Origin: Chitinophaga rhizosphaerae
GTDB lineage: Bacteria > Bacteroidota > Bacteroidia > Chitinophagales > Chitinophagaceae
Reading direction: 5' to 3'
NCBI RefSeq assembly: GCF_003958645.1
Contig: NZ_RXLO01000001.1
Location: forward strand, 620,001-684,000
DNA: 64,000 nt
Position numbers and translations under genes: made by a program
The notes under the pieces: model-generated
The model's database searches: none
What the model was told of the DNA's origin: nothing
What the model saw: the letters and a program-made list of their open reading frames with translations, nothing else
Shown here: piece by piece, positions 53,963 to 62,251 of the stretch
Layout: every line of letters starts with the position of its first letter
How positions within the stretch are numbered: the stretch's first letter is position 1

Positions 53963-54012
53963 CGCTTAGCCTGAAGTGAACAATATTGATAACCGAAACA
54001 ACAATCTAAGCC

Positions 54013-55644
54013 ATGCATAATGCTTATTTTGACTTTGCAGCACCAACCAACGAGCCGGTTCTCACTTACGGTCCCGGCACCCCCGAGAAAGCAGCACTGA
54101 AAAAACAGCTGGCCGCCTTCAAGGCCGTGGAAATGGACATCCCGATGTACATCGGCGGCAAGGAAGTACGCACCGGCAAAACGGTAGACATCCGCCCTCC
54201 GCATGAGATCAAACATAAGCTGGGCCACTTTCATGCGGGAGACGCCAGCCATGTGAATGAAGCCATCGCCGCCGCACTGGCAGCACGCCAGCGCTGGGCC
54301 GATACGCCCTGGGAGCAGCGCGCCGCCATCTTCCTGAAAGCTGCCGATCTCCTCGCCACCAAGTACCGCGCGCACACCAACGCCGCTACCATGCTGGGCC
54401 AGAGCAAGAACGCCTACCAGGCCGAAATCGATTCAGCCTGCGAACTGATCGACTTCCTCCGCTTCAACGTACACTATCTCACCGAGATCTACCGCCAACA
54501 GCCCGTTAGCTCGCCCGGCGTTCATAACAGAATGGAATACCGTCCGCTCGAAGGTTTCGTGCTGGCCGTGACGCCGTTCAACTTCTCCGCCATCGGCGGC
54601 AACCTGCCCACCTCCGCCGCCATGTGCGGCAACGTAGTGGTATGGAAGCCCGCCAACACCGCGGTGTACCACGCCAGCTTCTTCATGAAAGTGCTCATGG
54701 AAGCCGGTTTGCCCGACGGTGTGATCAACCTGGTTTATGCAGACGGGCCTACCATCGGCGATATCTGCTTCGCGCATCCCGACTTCGCCGGTATCCACTT
54801 CACCGGTTCCACCGGCGTGTTCCAGACCATGTGGAAGACCATCGGCAACAACATTTCCAAATACAAGACCTATCCCCGCATCGTAGGCGAAACAGGCGGT
54901 AAGGATTTCGTGCTGGTGCACAAATCCGCCGATGTAGACGCCGTTGTGACCGGTCTTGCCCGCGGGGCCTTCGAGTTCCAGGGCCAGAAATGCTCCGCCG
55001 CTTCCCGCGCTTATCTCCCCAGCAACCTCGCCGAAGAGATCAAGACGAAACTGGCTGCCGAGCTGAAAACCATGAAAATGGGCACCACGGAAGATTTCAC
55101 CAACTTCATCAACGCCGTGATCGACGAACGTTCGTTCGACAAGATCGCTACCTATATCGACAACGCGAAAAAAGACCCCAAGGCGAAAATCATCGCCGGC
55201 GGTAATTACAGCAAAACGGAAGGCTACTTCATCGAGCCCACCGTCATCGAAGCTTCCGACCCGAAATACGTGACCATGTGCGAAGAGATCTTCGGCCCCG
55301 TGCTGTCTATCTATACGTACGACGCGGATAAATTCGAAGAAGCCATCGAATTGGTAGACGGTACCAGCGAATACGCCCTCACCGGCGCCATTTTCGCGCA
55401 AGACCGTTACGCGCTGGAGCTCGCTACCAAAAAACTGGTAAACGCAGCAGGTAACTTCTATCTGAACGACAAGCCGACCGGCGCAGTGGTAGGCCAGCAG
55501 CCCTTCGGCGGCGCCCGTGCATCGGGAACCAACGACAAGGCCGGCTCCCAGCTGAACCTTTACCGCTGGCTCAGCGCGCGTACCGTGAAAGAAACCCTCG
55601 TTTCCCCCACGGATTACCGCTACCCGTTCCTGAAAGAAGCGTAA
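54013..55644 (+). CDS. pruA: L-glutamate gamma-semialdehyde dehydrogenase
   Basis: The 543-residue aldehyde dehydrogenase oxidises P5C/glutamate semialdehyde to glutamate with NAD+ (proline breakdown). Features are AVTPFNFSAIGGNLPTSAAM near 185, the cofactor loop FTGSTGVFQTMWKTIG near 267, the general base Glu in VGETGGKDF near 293 and the catalytic Cys in GQKCSAASRAY near 325, followed by EIFGPVLSIYTYD near 425. The pattern and length fit the mitochondrial-like P5C dehydrogenase group, not the bifunctional PutA. No proline dehydrogenase gene is adjacent. A terminator follows. Confidence 0.96.
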   Translation: MHNAYFDFAAPTNEPVLTYGPGTPEKAALKKQLAAFKAVEMDIPMYIGGKEVRTGKTVDIRPPHEIKHKLGHFHAGDASHVNEAIAAALAARQRWADTPWEQRAAIFLKAADLLATKYRAHTNAATMLGQSKNAYQAEIDSACELIDFLRFNVHYLTEIYRQQPVSSPGVHNRMEYRPLEGFVLAVTPFNFSAIGGNLPTSAAMCGNVVVWKPANTAVYHASFFMKVLMEAGLPDGVINLVYADGPTIGDICFAHPDFAGIHFTGSTGVFQTMWKTIGNNISKYKTYPRIVGETGGKDFVLVHKSADVDAVVTGLARGAFEFQGQKCSAASRAYLPSNLAEEIKTKLAAELKTMKMGTTEDFTNFINAVIDERSFDKIATYIDNAKKDPKAKIIAGGNYSKTEGYFIEPTVIEASDPKYVTMCEEIFGPVLSIYTYDADKFEEAIELVDGTSEYALTGAIFAQDRYALELATKKLVNAAGNFYLNDKPTGAVVGQQPFGGARASGTNDKAGSQLNLYRWLSARTVKETLVSPTDYRYPFLKEA

Positions 55645-55669
55645 TGCCGAAAGCATACAACTTATAGCG

Positions 55670-55700
55670 AAGCCGCTCCCGATGGGGGCGGCTTTTTTTT
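55670..55700 (+). terminator. Terminator of pruA
   Basis: AAGCCGCTCCC pairs with GGGGGCGGCTT and is followed by a run of T. Confidence 0.88.
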
Positions 55701-55787
55701 GTCGAAAAGCAGGGGATTCACCTATTCCGGGGGAATAAAAAAAGCACCCCTTGCAAGGCGCCTCTTTCCAATTTCGTGCGGTAAGGA

Positions 55788-56300
55788 TTACAGCTTCCTG
55801 ATCGCCGCCAGGGCTTCGTCCACATGCTGGGTAGCCTGCGTCATGGAGTTGAACTGGTGCACCACGGTCCCCTTACGGTCAAGCACATACGTAACACGGC
55901 CGGGGAGCATCATGGTTTTGGGAACCCCGAACAACTTGCGGACCTCGTTCTTTTCGTCGGCCAGCAGGGTGAAGGGGAGATTATGTTTTTCGGCGAATTT
56001 TTTGTGGGAAGCCACGTCGTCCGAACTGATGCCTACCACCTGTGCGCCGGCGTCTGTGAACGCAGCGAAGCTGTCGCGGAAGGAGCAGGCCTCCCTGGTA
56101 CAGCCGGGGGTATCGTCTTTCGGGTAGAAATATACGACCACAGGCCCCTTTGCCAGGGCTTCAGACAGGCGGAACGTGTGGTTGTCCTGGTCCTGCAGCG
56201 AAAAATCGGGAACGGTTGCGCCAGTTTTGAGCTGGGCGGAAGCGTCGGAGAACAGGCCGAACAGCGATAAGGTAATGAGCATGGTTTTCAAGATTTTCAT
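55788..56300 (-). CDS. Secreted BCP-type peroxiredoxin
   Basis: The start is ATG 56300 (170 residues); ATG 56312 is also possible. A signal peptide (MLITLSLFGLFSDASAQ) precedes a thioredoxin-fold peroxiredoxin. The peroxidatic Cys lies in DDTPGCTREACSFRD, and the Cys five residues later is the resolving one, as in bacterioferritin comigratory protein. It should reduce peroxides in the periplasm using a thiol donor. Most BCPs are cytosolic, so the signal peptide is notable though not rare in this phylum. A TAACTTTG box lies 22 bp upstream. Confidence 0.93.
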   Translation of the reverse strand: MKILKTMLITLSLFGLFSDASAQLKTGATVPDFSLQDQDNHTFRLSEALAKGPVVVYFYPKDDTPGCTREACSFRDSFAAFTDAGAQVVGISSDDVASHKKFAEKHNLPFTLLADEKNEVRKLFGVPKTMMLPGRVTYVLDRKGTVVHQFNSMTQATQHVDEALAAIRKL

Positions 56301-56321
56301 GACCGGTTGCATTTGTCTTTC

Positions 56322-56329
56322 CAAAGTTA
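56322..56329 (-). promoter_or_regulatory. -7 box of the peroxiredoxin gene
   Basis: Minus-strand TAACTTTG, perfect TAnnTTTG, 22 bp before ATG 56300. Confidence 0.55.
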
Positions 56330-56406
56330 CGGCAACCCGCCTCTTCCGCAATCATTTTTTATTCCGGTCCTTCATCCGTATTTTTGACTTTTAAACTTGA
56401 CCTGAT

Positions 56407-56937
56407 TTGAAATCAATCCTGACAGACCGGCAATTGGCGATCACGATCGAAAGGCTGAGCCACCAGCTGGTGGAGAACCACCTGGATTTCAGGGATACCG
56501 TGCTGATCGGCCTCCAGCCCCGGGGTATTTATTTGTCGGACCGGATCCACCGCCACCTCCAGGCGCTCGTTCCTTCCGCCAATATTCCCTACGGCAAGCT
56601 CGACATCACTTTTTACCGCGACGATTTCAAGAGCGGTAAAACCCTGCATGTTCCCAATGAGACCGACATCGAGTTTTCCATCGACGATAAAAAGGTGATC
56701 CTGGTAGACGACGTGCTGTATACCGGCCGTACCATCCGTTCCGCCATGGATGCGATACTGGACTTCGGCCGGCCGGCGAAAGTGGAGCTCTGCGTGCTGA
56801 TCGACCGCCGCTTCAGCCGCGAACTGCCCATCCAGCCTGACTATACGGGCCGTACGATAGATGCGATCATCACGGAACGCGTAAAAGTTTTGTGGAATGA
56901 GCGCGACGGGAAAGACGAAGTTGTGCTGACAGCATAA
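56407..56937 (+). CDS. pyrR: PyrR bifunctional uracil phosphoribosyltransferase/regulator
   Basis: The frame opens with TTG at 56407 (MKSILTDRQLAITIERLSHQ); no ATG fits. The 176 residues match PyrR in length and motifs: VLIGLQPRGIYLSDRIHRHL near 34-53, KLDITFYRDD near 62 and the PRPP loop VILVDDVLYTGRTIRSAMDA near 98-117. PyrR proteins have UPRTase activity, and in Firmicutes they bind RNA in pyr leaders. pyrB starts 24 bp after the stop and no room for an attenuator exists between the two genes, so regulation by RNA binding is not evident. Confidence 0.93.
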   Translation: MKSILTDRQLAITIERLSHQLVENHLDFRDTVLIGLQPRGIYLSDRIHRHLQALVPSANIPYGKLDITFYRDDFKSGKTLHVPNETDIEFSIDDKKVILVDDVLYTGRTIRSAMDAILDFGRPAKVELCVLIDRRFSRELPIQPDYTGRTIDAIITERVKVLWNERDGKDEVVLTA

Positions 56938-56943
56938 AAACCA

Positions 56944-56951
56944 TATATTTG
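56944..56951 (+). promoter_or_regulatory. pyrB promoter in the pyrR-pyrB gap
   Basis: TATATTTG at 56944-56951 follows a TTG at 56921-56923 by 20 bp, the expected arrangement. It ends 9 bp before ATG 56961, so pyrB would have a very short leader and could be made independently of pyrR. Confidence 0.6.
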
Positions 56952-56960
56952 CACCTTAGA

Positions 56961-57887
56961 ATGTCACTGTCTGTAAAACATCTGCTGGGTATACGTGACC
57001 TGACGCGTCAGGATATAGAACTCGTCTTTCAAACGGCTGATCAATTCAAGGAAGTATTGCAGCGCCCGATCAAGAAAGTGCCCACCTTACGGGATACCAC
57101 CATCGTCAATGTATTTTTCGAGAACTCCACACGCACGCGGCTCTCTTTCGAGCTGGCGGAAAAGCGCCTTGGCGCCGATGTGATGAACTTCTCCGCTTCC
57201 GGATCTTCCGTATCCAAAGGCGAAACCCTCATCGATACCGTCAACAACATCCTGTCCATGAAAGTGGATATGGTGGTGATGCGGCACTCGGCCACGGGGG
57301 CGCCCCACTTCCTCGCCAAACACATCAACGTACCCATCGTCAACGCCGGAGACGGCATCAACGAGCACCCCACACAGGCCCTGCTCGACGCGTTTTCCAT
57401 CCGCGAGAAACTGGGCTCGGTGGAAGGGAAGAAGATCGCCATCTGCGGCGATATCATGCATTCCCGCGTGGCCCTGTCCAACATCTACTGCCTGAAGAAA
57501 CTGGGCGCCGAAGTGACCGTTGTGGGCCCGCCGACGCTCATTCCCAAACATATCGGCAACGCCCTCGGCGTGAACGTGTCTTACGACATCAGGGAAACGC
57601 TGAAATGGGCAGACGTGGCCAACGTGCTCCGCATCCAGCTGGAGCGCCAGAACATGCCGCTGTTCTCGACCCTGCGGGAATATTCCCTCGCTTACGGCGT
57701 GAACCGCAAACTGCTCGACAGCCTCGGCAAAGAGATCGTCATCATGCACCCCGGGCCCATCAACCGCGGTGTGGAACTTAGTTCCGACGTAGCGGATTCC
57801 GGCCAGAGCATCATCCTCGACCAGGTCGAAAACGGGGTGGCCACCCGCATGGCAGTACTCTACCTGCTGGCCCGCAAAGAGAATTGA
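56961..57887 (+). CDS. pyrB: Aspartate carbamoyltransferase catalytic subunit
   Basis: The start is ATG 56961 (308 residues). The enzyme condenses carbamoyl phosphate with aspartate in pyrimidine synthesis. Signatures are FFENSTRTRLSFELAEKRLG near 52-71 with the carbamoyl-phosphate STRT loop, MRHSATGAPHFLAKH, NAGDGINEHPTQALLDAFSI near 131 and the C-terminal MHPGPINRGVEL near 265. No regulatory pyrI gene follows. A TATATTTG box sits 9 bp upstream and a strong terminator follows. Confidence 0.97.
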   Translation: MSLSVKHLLGIRDLTRQDIELVFQTADQFKEVLQRPIKKVPTLRDTTIVNVFFENSTRTRLSFELAEKRLGADVMNFSASGSSVSKGETLIDTVNNILSMKVDMVVMRHSATGAPHFLAKHINVPIVNAGDGINEHPTQALLDAFSIREKLGSVEGKKIAICGDIMHSRVALSNIYCLKKLGAEVTVVGPPTLIPKHIGNALGVNVSYDIRETLKWADVANVLRIQLERQNMPLFSTLREYSLAYGVNRKLLDSLGKEIVIMHPGPINRGVELSSDVADSGQSIILDQVENGVATRMAVLYLLARKEN

Positions 57888-57908
57888 TTCCGTTCAAAAT
57901 ATTCCAAG

Positions 57909-57937
57909 GAACTCCCGGCCGCACCGGGAGTTTTTTT
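57909..57937 (+). terminator. Terminator of pyrB
   Basis: ACTCCCGG pairs with CCGGGAGT around CCGCA, followed by a T run. Confidence 0.93.
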
Positions 57938-57961
57938 ATGCCCAAAACTGTAAATTAGCAC

Positions 57962-58291
57962 ATGCGAACAATCTTCCTGCTCCTCATCTCCAACGTCTTC
58001 ATGACCTTTGCATGGTACGGCCACCTCAAGAACACGAACGTGCCGCTGTGGAAAGTGGTGCTGGTGAGCTGGGGCATCGCTTTTTTCGAATACTGCTTCA
58101 TGGTGCCGGCCAACCGGATCGGGTATCTCGACGGGTTTAACGGGTTCCAGCTAAAGATGGTCCAGGAAGTGATCACGCTGACAGTTTTCTGCGTGTTTGC
58201 GGTGATCTGGCTGAAGGAGCCCCTGCGCTGGAATTACCTCATTTCCTTCTCGCTGCTCCTCGGGGCGGTGTACTTCATGTTCAAAAAATAA
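57962..58291 (+). CDS. DUF486/DMT-family small membrane protein
   Basis: The 109-residue protein has four TM helices. FLLLISNVFMTFAWYGHLK at the start, AFFEYCFMVPANRIGY in the middle and LKEPLRWNYLISFSLLLGAV at the end match the DUF486 family, a small-multidrug-resistance-like set related to the DMT superfamily. It probably works as a dimer in the inner membrane; the substrate is unknown. It precedes the serine hydrolase gene by 15 bp and could be co-transcribed with it. Confidence 0.92.
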   Translation: MRTIFLLLISNVFMTFAWYGHLKNTNVPLWKVVLVSWGIAFFEYCFMVPANRIGYLDGFNGFQLKMVQEVITLTVFCVFAVIWLKEPLRWNYLISFSLLLGAVYFMFKK

Positions 58292-58306
58292 GCTAATCCC
58301 TTCGCC

Positions 58307-59392
58307 ATGATGCGCTTCGTCCTTATCTCCCTGCTATGCCTGCCCGCCCTGGCCGCCTTTTGTCAAAAATCCGGTAACCCCATGCAATCGCCTTTGGACA
58401 GAAAGGTGGATTCGCTCGTGCGCGCCGCGTTCGCCCGCGGGGAATGCGTGGGGCTCATGGTGGGGGTGATCGACGGGAAAAAGTCGCATGTGTATGCCTA
58501 TGGAGAAACCGCGACCGGGAACGGCAAACTGCCTACCGGCCAAACGTTGTTCCAGATCGGTTCCCTCTCCAAAACGTTTACCGGCATTTTGCTGGCTGCG
58601 CAGATCGTTCGCGGGGAAGTGAAGGCCGACGATCCCATCTCGAAATACCTGCCAGACACGGTGAGGATGAACTGGTTTGAAGGCCAGCCCGTTACGATGC
58701 TCATGCTCACGAACCATACATCGGCCATGCCGCGCTGGGAACCGGTGATGAAGTATCCCAATTTCGATATGAAGCAGCCGTACCGGCATTTTCAGCTTCC
58801 CCAACTCTACGATTTCCTGAATAAATACACACCCGCAGCGGCGCCCGGCAAGCGATACGATTATTCCAATATCGCCGTTGGCCTGTTGGGGGAGCTGCTT
58901 GGCCGGAATAAAGGAATTGGTTACGGCGAATTGCTGTATCAGGGAATCCTGCGCCCGCTAAAAATGCGCAAAACCCGGTTGACGGCCAGCCCCGTTGCTT
59001 CGCGTACAATGGCATCAGGGTACACGAAAGAAAAGAAGATACAGGGTCCCTGGGTGATGTCGGCAGTAGCCGCCGCCGGCGGGATCGAATCCAATATGGA
59101 CGATATGCTGAAGTACGCCCGTGCCAATATCAATCCCGGGAAAGGGGAACTGGGCGATGCGATCCGGCTGAGCCACCAGCAGACCTTTGCCGGCAGCAAT
59201 GCGATTATCGGGATGGGATGGCACATCAGCCGGGTCCCTGGCCACACTATTGTTCAACACGGCGGGCAAACCGGCGGTTACAATGCCTACATCGGCGTGG
59301 AACCCGCTACCCGAAAGGCGGTGATCGTTCTTTCGAACGTTGCCGCCGACAACCAGGTGGGATGGCCGCTCCAAATGTACCTCACAAGATAA
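58307..59392 (+). CDS. Secreted serine hydrolase (class C beta-lactamase fold)
   Basis: The 361-residue protein has a signal peptide (LLCLPALAAFCQ). The beta-lactamase-fold catalytic set is present: S-x-x-K in IGSLSKTFTGI near residue 86, Y-x-N in RYDYSNIAVGL near 185 and the KTG-equivalent HGGQTGGY near 318. Such proteins include esterases, D-aminopeptidases and beta-lactamases; sequence alone does not say which. It follows the DUF486 gene by 15 bp and precedes the PIG-L gene by 89 bp, with a separate promoter box for the latter. Confidence 0.9.
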   Translation: MMRFVLISLLCLPALAAFCQKSGNPMQSPLDRKVDSLVRAAFARGECVGLMVGVIDGKKSHVYAYGETATGNGKLPTGQTLFQIGSLSKTFTGILLAAQIVRGEVKADDPISKYLPDTVRMNWFEGQPVTMLMLTNHTSAMPRWEPVMKYPNFDMKQPYRHFQLPQLYDFLNKYTPAAAPGKRYDYSNIAVGLLGELLGRNKGIGYGELLYQGILRPLKMRKTRLTASPVASRTMASGYTKEKKIQGPWVMSAVAAAGGIESNMDDMLKYARANINPGKGELGDAIRLSHQQTFAGSNAIIGMGWHISRVPGHTIVQHGGQTGGYNAYIGVEPATRKAVIVLSNVAADNQVGWPLQMYLTR

Positions 59393-59446
59393 TTTCCGCT
59401 TACTGATTTAATCCACCAGCGGCAACGCGTTGCAACATTTAATCCC

Positions 59447-59454
59447 TATTTTTG
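59447..59454 (+). promoter_or_regulatory. -7 box of the PIG-L/SSF operon
   Basis: TATTTTTG (TAnnTTTG), 27 bp before ATG 59482. Confidence 0.55.
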
Positions 59455-59481
59455 ACGACTGACAAAACCGGTAACTATTTC

Positions 59482-61959
59482 ATGTTGAACATCCGAACCC
59501 TTACGGGACTGGCTACAGCCTTGCTGCTGGCCGTTTCCGGCACAAATGCGCAAACCGCCCCGGTAATGCACGCAGCCGATATCCAGTTGCAGTTGCAGAA
59601 ACTGAATACGCTGGGCAGCGTCCTGTATGTTGCCGCCCATCCCGACGACGAAAATACCCGCCTGCTGGGCTTCCTGGCCCGCGAAGGCAAATACCGCACC
59701 GGCTATCTTTCGCTGACGCGTGGCGACGGCGGGCAGAACCTCATCGGCAACGAACAGGCCGAGCTGCTGGGGCTCATCCGCACCCAGGAGCTGCTGGCGG
59801 CCCGCAGGATCGACGGGGCGGAGCAATTTTTCACCCGCGCCAACGATTTCGGCTTTTCCAAGAACCCGGAAGAAACCTTTACGATCTGGGACCGCCGGAA
59901 AGTGCTGGGAGACGTGGTTTGGGTGATCCGCAAGTTCCGGCCGGACGTGATCATTTGCCGTTTCCCGGCGGATAGCAGGGCAGGGCATGGCCACCATACC
60001 GCCTCCGCCATGCTGGCGGCCGAAGCGTTCAAAGCCGCGGCCGATCCCACGCAATATCCCGAACAACTGAAATCCGTTGAGGTATGGCAGGCGAAAAGAC
60101 TGCTGTGGAACACTTTCAACTTCGGCAGCAACAATACCATTTCCGAAGACCAGTTCAAGATGCAGGTAGGCGCCTACAACGCGCTCCTGGGCAAGGGTTA
60201 CGGCGAAATCGCCGCGGAAAGCCGCAGCCAGCATAAAAGCCAGGGCTTCGGCGTGCCTTCGGGCCGTGGTAATGCTACGGAGTACTTTATGACCATCCAG
60301 GGAGAAGCACCTTCCAAAGACCTTATGGACGGTATTAATACCACCTGGGCACGGGTGCCCGGCGCTGACGCCGTGGCGCAGCAGATACAGGCGGTAACGA
60401 AGGATTACCGTGCCGAAGCGCCCTCCGCCAGCGTGCCTGCACTGCTCGCCGTGCGCAAAAGCCTCCTGGCGCTGCCCGACGGTTACTGGAAAACACAGAA
60501 ACTGAAAGAAACGGAACAGCTCATCATCGCCTGCTCCGGGATTTGGGCCGAAGCGTTCTCCACATCCGCAGAAGTAGTGCCCGGCGGCCCCATGAAGAGC
60601 CAGTTGCAGATCATCAACCGCAGCAACGTGCCCGTCCGCCTCGAAAAAGTGACCTACAACGGAACGGAAAATACCTCGCTCGCCCGCGACCTCGCATTCA
60701 ACGAGCTCAATACCATCCCCGCCGATTTCCCCCTGCCGGCGGAAACGCCTTTCTCGCAGCCTTACTGGCTGCAAGACCCGCATCCGCTGGGCGCCTACGT
60801 CATCCGCGACAATAACATGGTCGGCTACCCGGAAAACAAACCTTCCCTCACCGCCACGTTCTTCCTCCGCTTCGGCGACCAGGCCATCCCTCTCCGGCGG
60901 CCGTTCATCTACAAATTCACCGACCCGGTGAAGGGCGAAGTGTATAATCCGCTCGTGATCGCTCCGCCGGTAGTGTCTTACCTCCAGAACCAGGTTTACA
61001 TTTATACCCAGGCCGCGCCGCAGGCCGTTCCCGTGAAAGTCCGCGCCATCCAGCCGGGCGTTTCGGGGAAAGTGAAGCTGCGCCTGCCGCAGGGCTTCTC
61101 CGCAGATCAGGCCGCCATCCCCTTCAGCCTGAAAGAAAAAGGCGATGAGACGGAAGTGGTTTTCCAGGTGAAACCGCAACAGGTCAACGGCCGTCAACTT
61201 ACCGACACCATGAGCGTTTCGGTGGAAGTTAACGGGAAGGAATACACGAACAGCATGACTGTCATCGCCTACGACCATATTCCCGCCATCACGCTGTTCC
61301 CGCCCACGGAAGCGCGGCTCGTGACGCTCAACCTGAAATACAACGGGCGCAACATCGGGTATATCCCCGGCGCGGGCGATAAAGTGGCGGAAAGCCTCCG
61401 CCAGGTGGGCTATACGGTTACCATGCTGGGTGAAAAAGAAATCATGCAAGGCAACCTTTCCGGTTACGACGCCATCATCACCGGCGTGCGCGCCTACAAC
61501 ACACAGGAGCGCCTCCGCTACTGGCAACCGCGCCTCCTCGAATACGTGAAAAACGGCGGTACGCTGCTGATCCAGTACAATACCAGCGGCGCCCTCGTCA
61601 CCAACCAGCTCGGGCCTTATCCGTTCACGCTGTCGCGCGACAGGGTGACCGACGAGCACGCGGCCGTAACGTTCCTCACGCCGCAAGACCGGTCTATGAC
61701 CTATCCCAATGCCCTCACCACGGCCGATTTCAACGGATGGGTGCAGGAGCGGGGGCTGTATTTCCCGGCAAATGCAGACGCGCAATACGTGCAACCCTTC
61801 AGCATGAAGGACCCCGGCGGGAAAGACCTCTCCGGGTCCACGCTGGTGGCCCGTTACGGGAAAGGGAAGTATGTCTATACCGGGCTGTCGTTCTTCCGCC
61901 AGCTGCCCGCCGGCGTGCCGGGCGCTTACAGATTATTCGTGAACCTGATCGCTAAATAA
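59482..61959 (+). CDS. Secreted PIG-L family deacetylase, long form
   Basis: The start is ATG 59482, giving a signal peptide ending in GTNAQ (825 residues). The first 300 residues are a PIG-L/LmbE zinc deacetylase with VAAHPDDENTRLLG near 52 and GHGHHTASAMLA near 171 supplying the metal ligands, plus TRGDGGQN. A second half of about 500 residues holds beta-sandwich regions and a Rossmann-like C-terminal segment (YDAIITGVRAYNTQERLRYW, then NGGTLLIQYN), as in other Bacteroidota long PIG-L proteins. It likely removes acetyl groups from an amino sugar in the periplasm. Three downstream genes follow with gaps of 8 and 2 bp and a 4-bp overlap. Confidence 0.92.
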   Translation: MLNIRTLTGLATALLLAVSGTNAQTAPVMHAADIQLQLQKLNTLGSVLYVAAHPDDENTRLLGFLAREGKYRTGYLSLTRGDGGQNLIGNEQAELLGLIRTQELLAARRIDGAEQFFTRANDFGFSKNPEETFTIWDRRKVLGDVVWVIRKFRPDVIICRFPADSRAGHGHHTASAMLAAEAFKAAADPTQYPEQLKSVEVWQAKRLLWNTFNFGSNNTISEDQFKMQVGAYNALLGKGYGEIAAESRSQHKSQGFGVPSGRGNATEYFMTIQGEAPSKDLMDGINTTWARVPGADAVAQQIQAVTKDYRAEAPSASVPALLAVRKSLLALPDGYWKTQKLKETEQLIIACSGIWAEAFSTSAEVVPGGPMKSQLQIINRSNVPVRLEKVTYNGTENTSLARDLAFNELNTIPADFPLPAETPFSQPYWLQDPHPLGAYVIRDNNMVGYPENKPSLTATFFLRFGDQAIPLRRPFIYKFTDPVKGEVYNPLVIAPPVVSYLQNQVYIYTQAAPQAVPVKVRAIQPGVSGKVKLRLPQGFSADQAAIPFSLKEKGDETEVVFQVKPQQVNGRQLTDTMSVSVEVNGKEYTNSMTVIAYDHIPAITLFPPTEARLVTLNLKYNGRNIGYIPGAGDKVAESLRQVGYTVTMLGEKEIMQGNLSGYDAIITGVRAYNTQERLRYWQPRLLEYVKNGGTLLIQYNTSGALVTNQLGPYPFTLSRDRVTDEHAAVTFLTPQDRSMTYPNALTTADFNGWVQERGLYFPANADAQYVQPFSMKDPGGKDLSGSTLVARYGKGKYVYTGLSFFRQLPAGVPGAYRLFVNLIAK

Positions 61960-61967
61960 AGACAGAT

Positions 61968-62123
61968 ATGAGTGGTAGAAAAGACCGCGTTACGATTTCC
62001 GCAGGGCTCTGCATCGCCATCGGGCTGGCCATCGGGTTCCTCATCAAGAAGGTCCACATCGGCCTGCTGATCGGCCTCGCCCTTGGATTGCTCGGCGGCG
62101 GATTATTGTCCAAACGCAATTGA
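61968..62123 (+). CDS. Tiny two-helix membrane protein
   Basis: The 51-residue protein lies 8 bp after the PIG-L gene. It has a basic start (MSGRKDRVT), two glycine-rich hydrophobic helices (SAGLCIAIGLAIGFLI and IGLLIGLALGLLGGGLL) and a basic end (SKRN). The G-rich, evenly spaced pattern is like small integral helices that pair or oligomerise. No family is recognised. Its position in the tight operon argues that it is real despite its size. Confidence 0.72.
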   Translation: MSGRKDRVTISAGLCIAIGLAIGFLIKKVHIGLLIGLALGLLGGGLLSKRN

Positions 62124-62125
62124 TT

Positions 62126-62251
62126 ATGGAAGATCATCAATACGAGAAACCGCCGCTTTTCAGCCGCTGGAGCACCTGGTACGCCCTGGTGATCGGCTGG
62201 CTCGTTGCACTGGTCGTGTTCTTTTATTTCTTTACCAAACACTATTCATGA
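62126..62251 (+). CDS. Tiny single-helix membrane protein
   Basis: The 41-residue protein starts 2 bp after the previous stop. It has an acidic start (MEDHQYEKPP), then a single hydrophobic helix (WYALVIGWLVALVVFFYFFT). Its stop overlaps the start of the SSF symporter (ATGA), which implies coupled translation. A small helper subunit of the symporter, like those seen with some SSF carriers, is a sensible guess. No homology is claimed. Confidence 0.75.
   Translation: MEDHQYEKPPLFSRWSTWYALVIGWLVALVVFFYFFTKHYS

Noticed and set aside
59446-61794. 782-codon minus-strand frame opposite the PIG-L gene
   Set aside because: Antisense shadow; the plus-strand gene has a signal peptide and zinc motifs, the minus frame has none.
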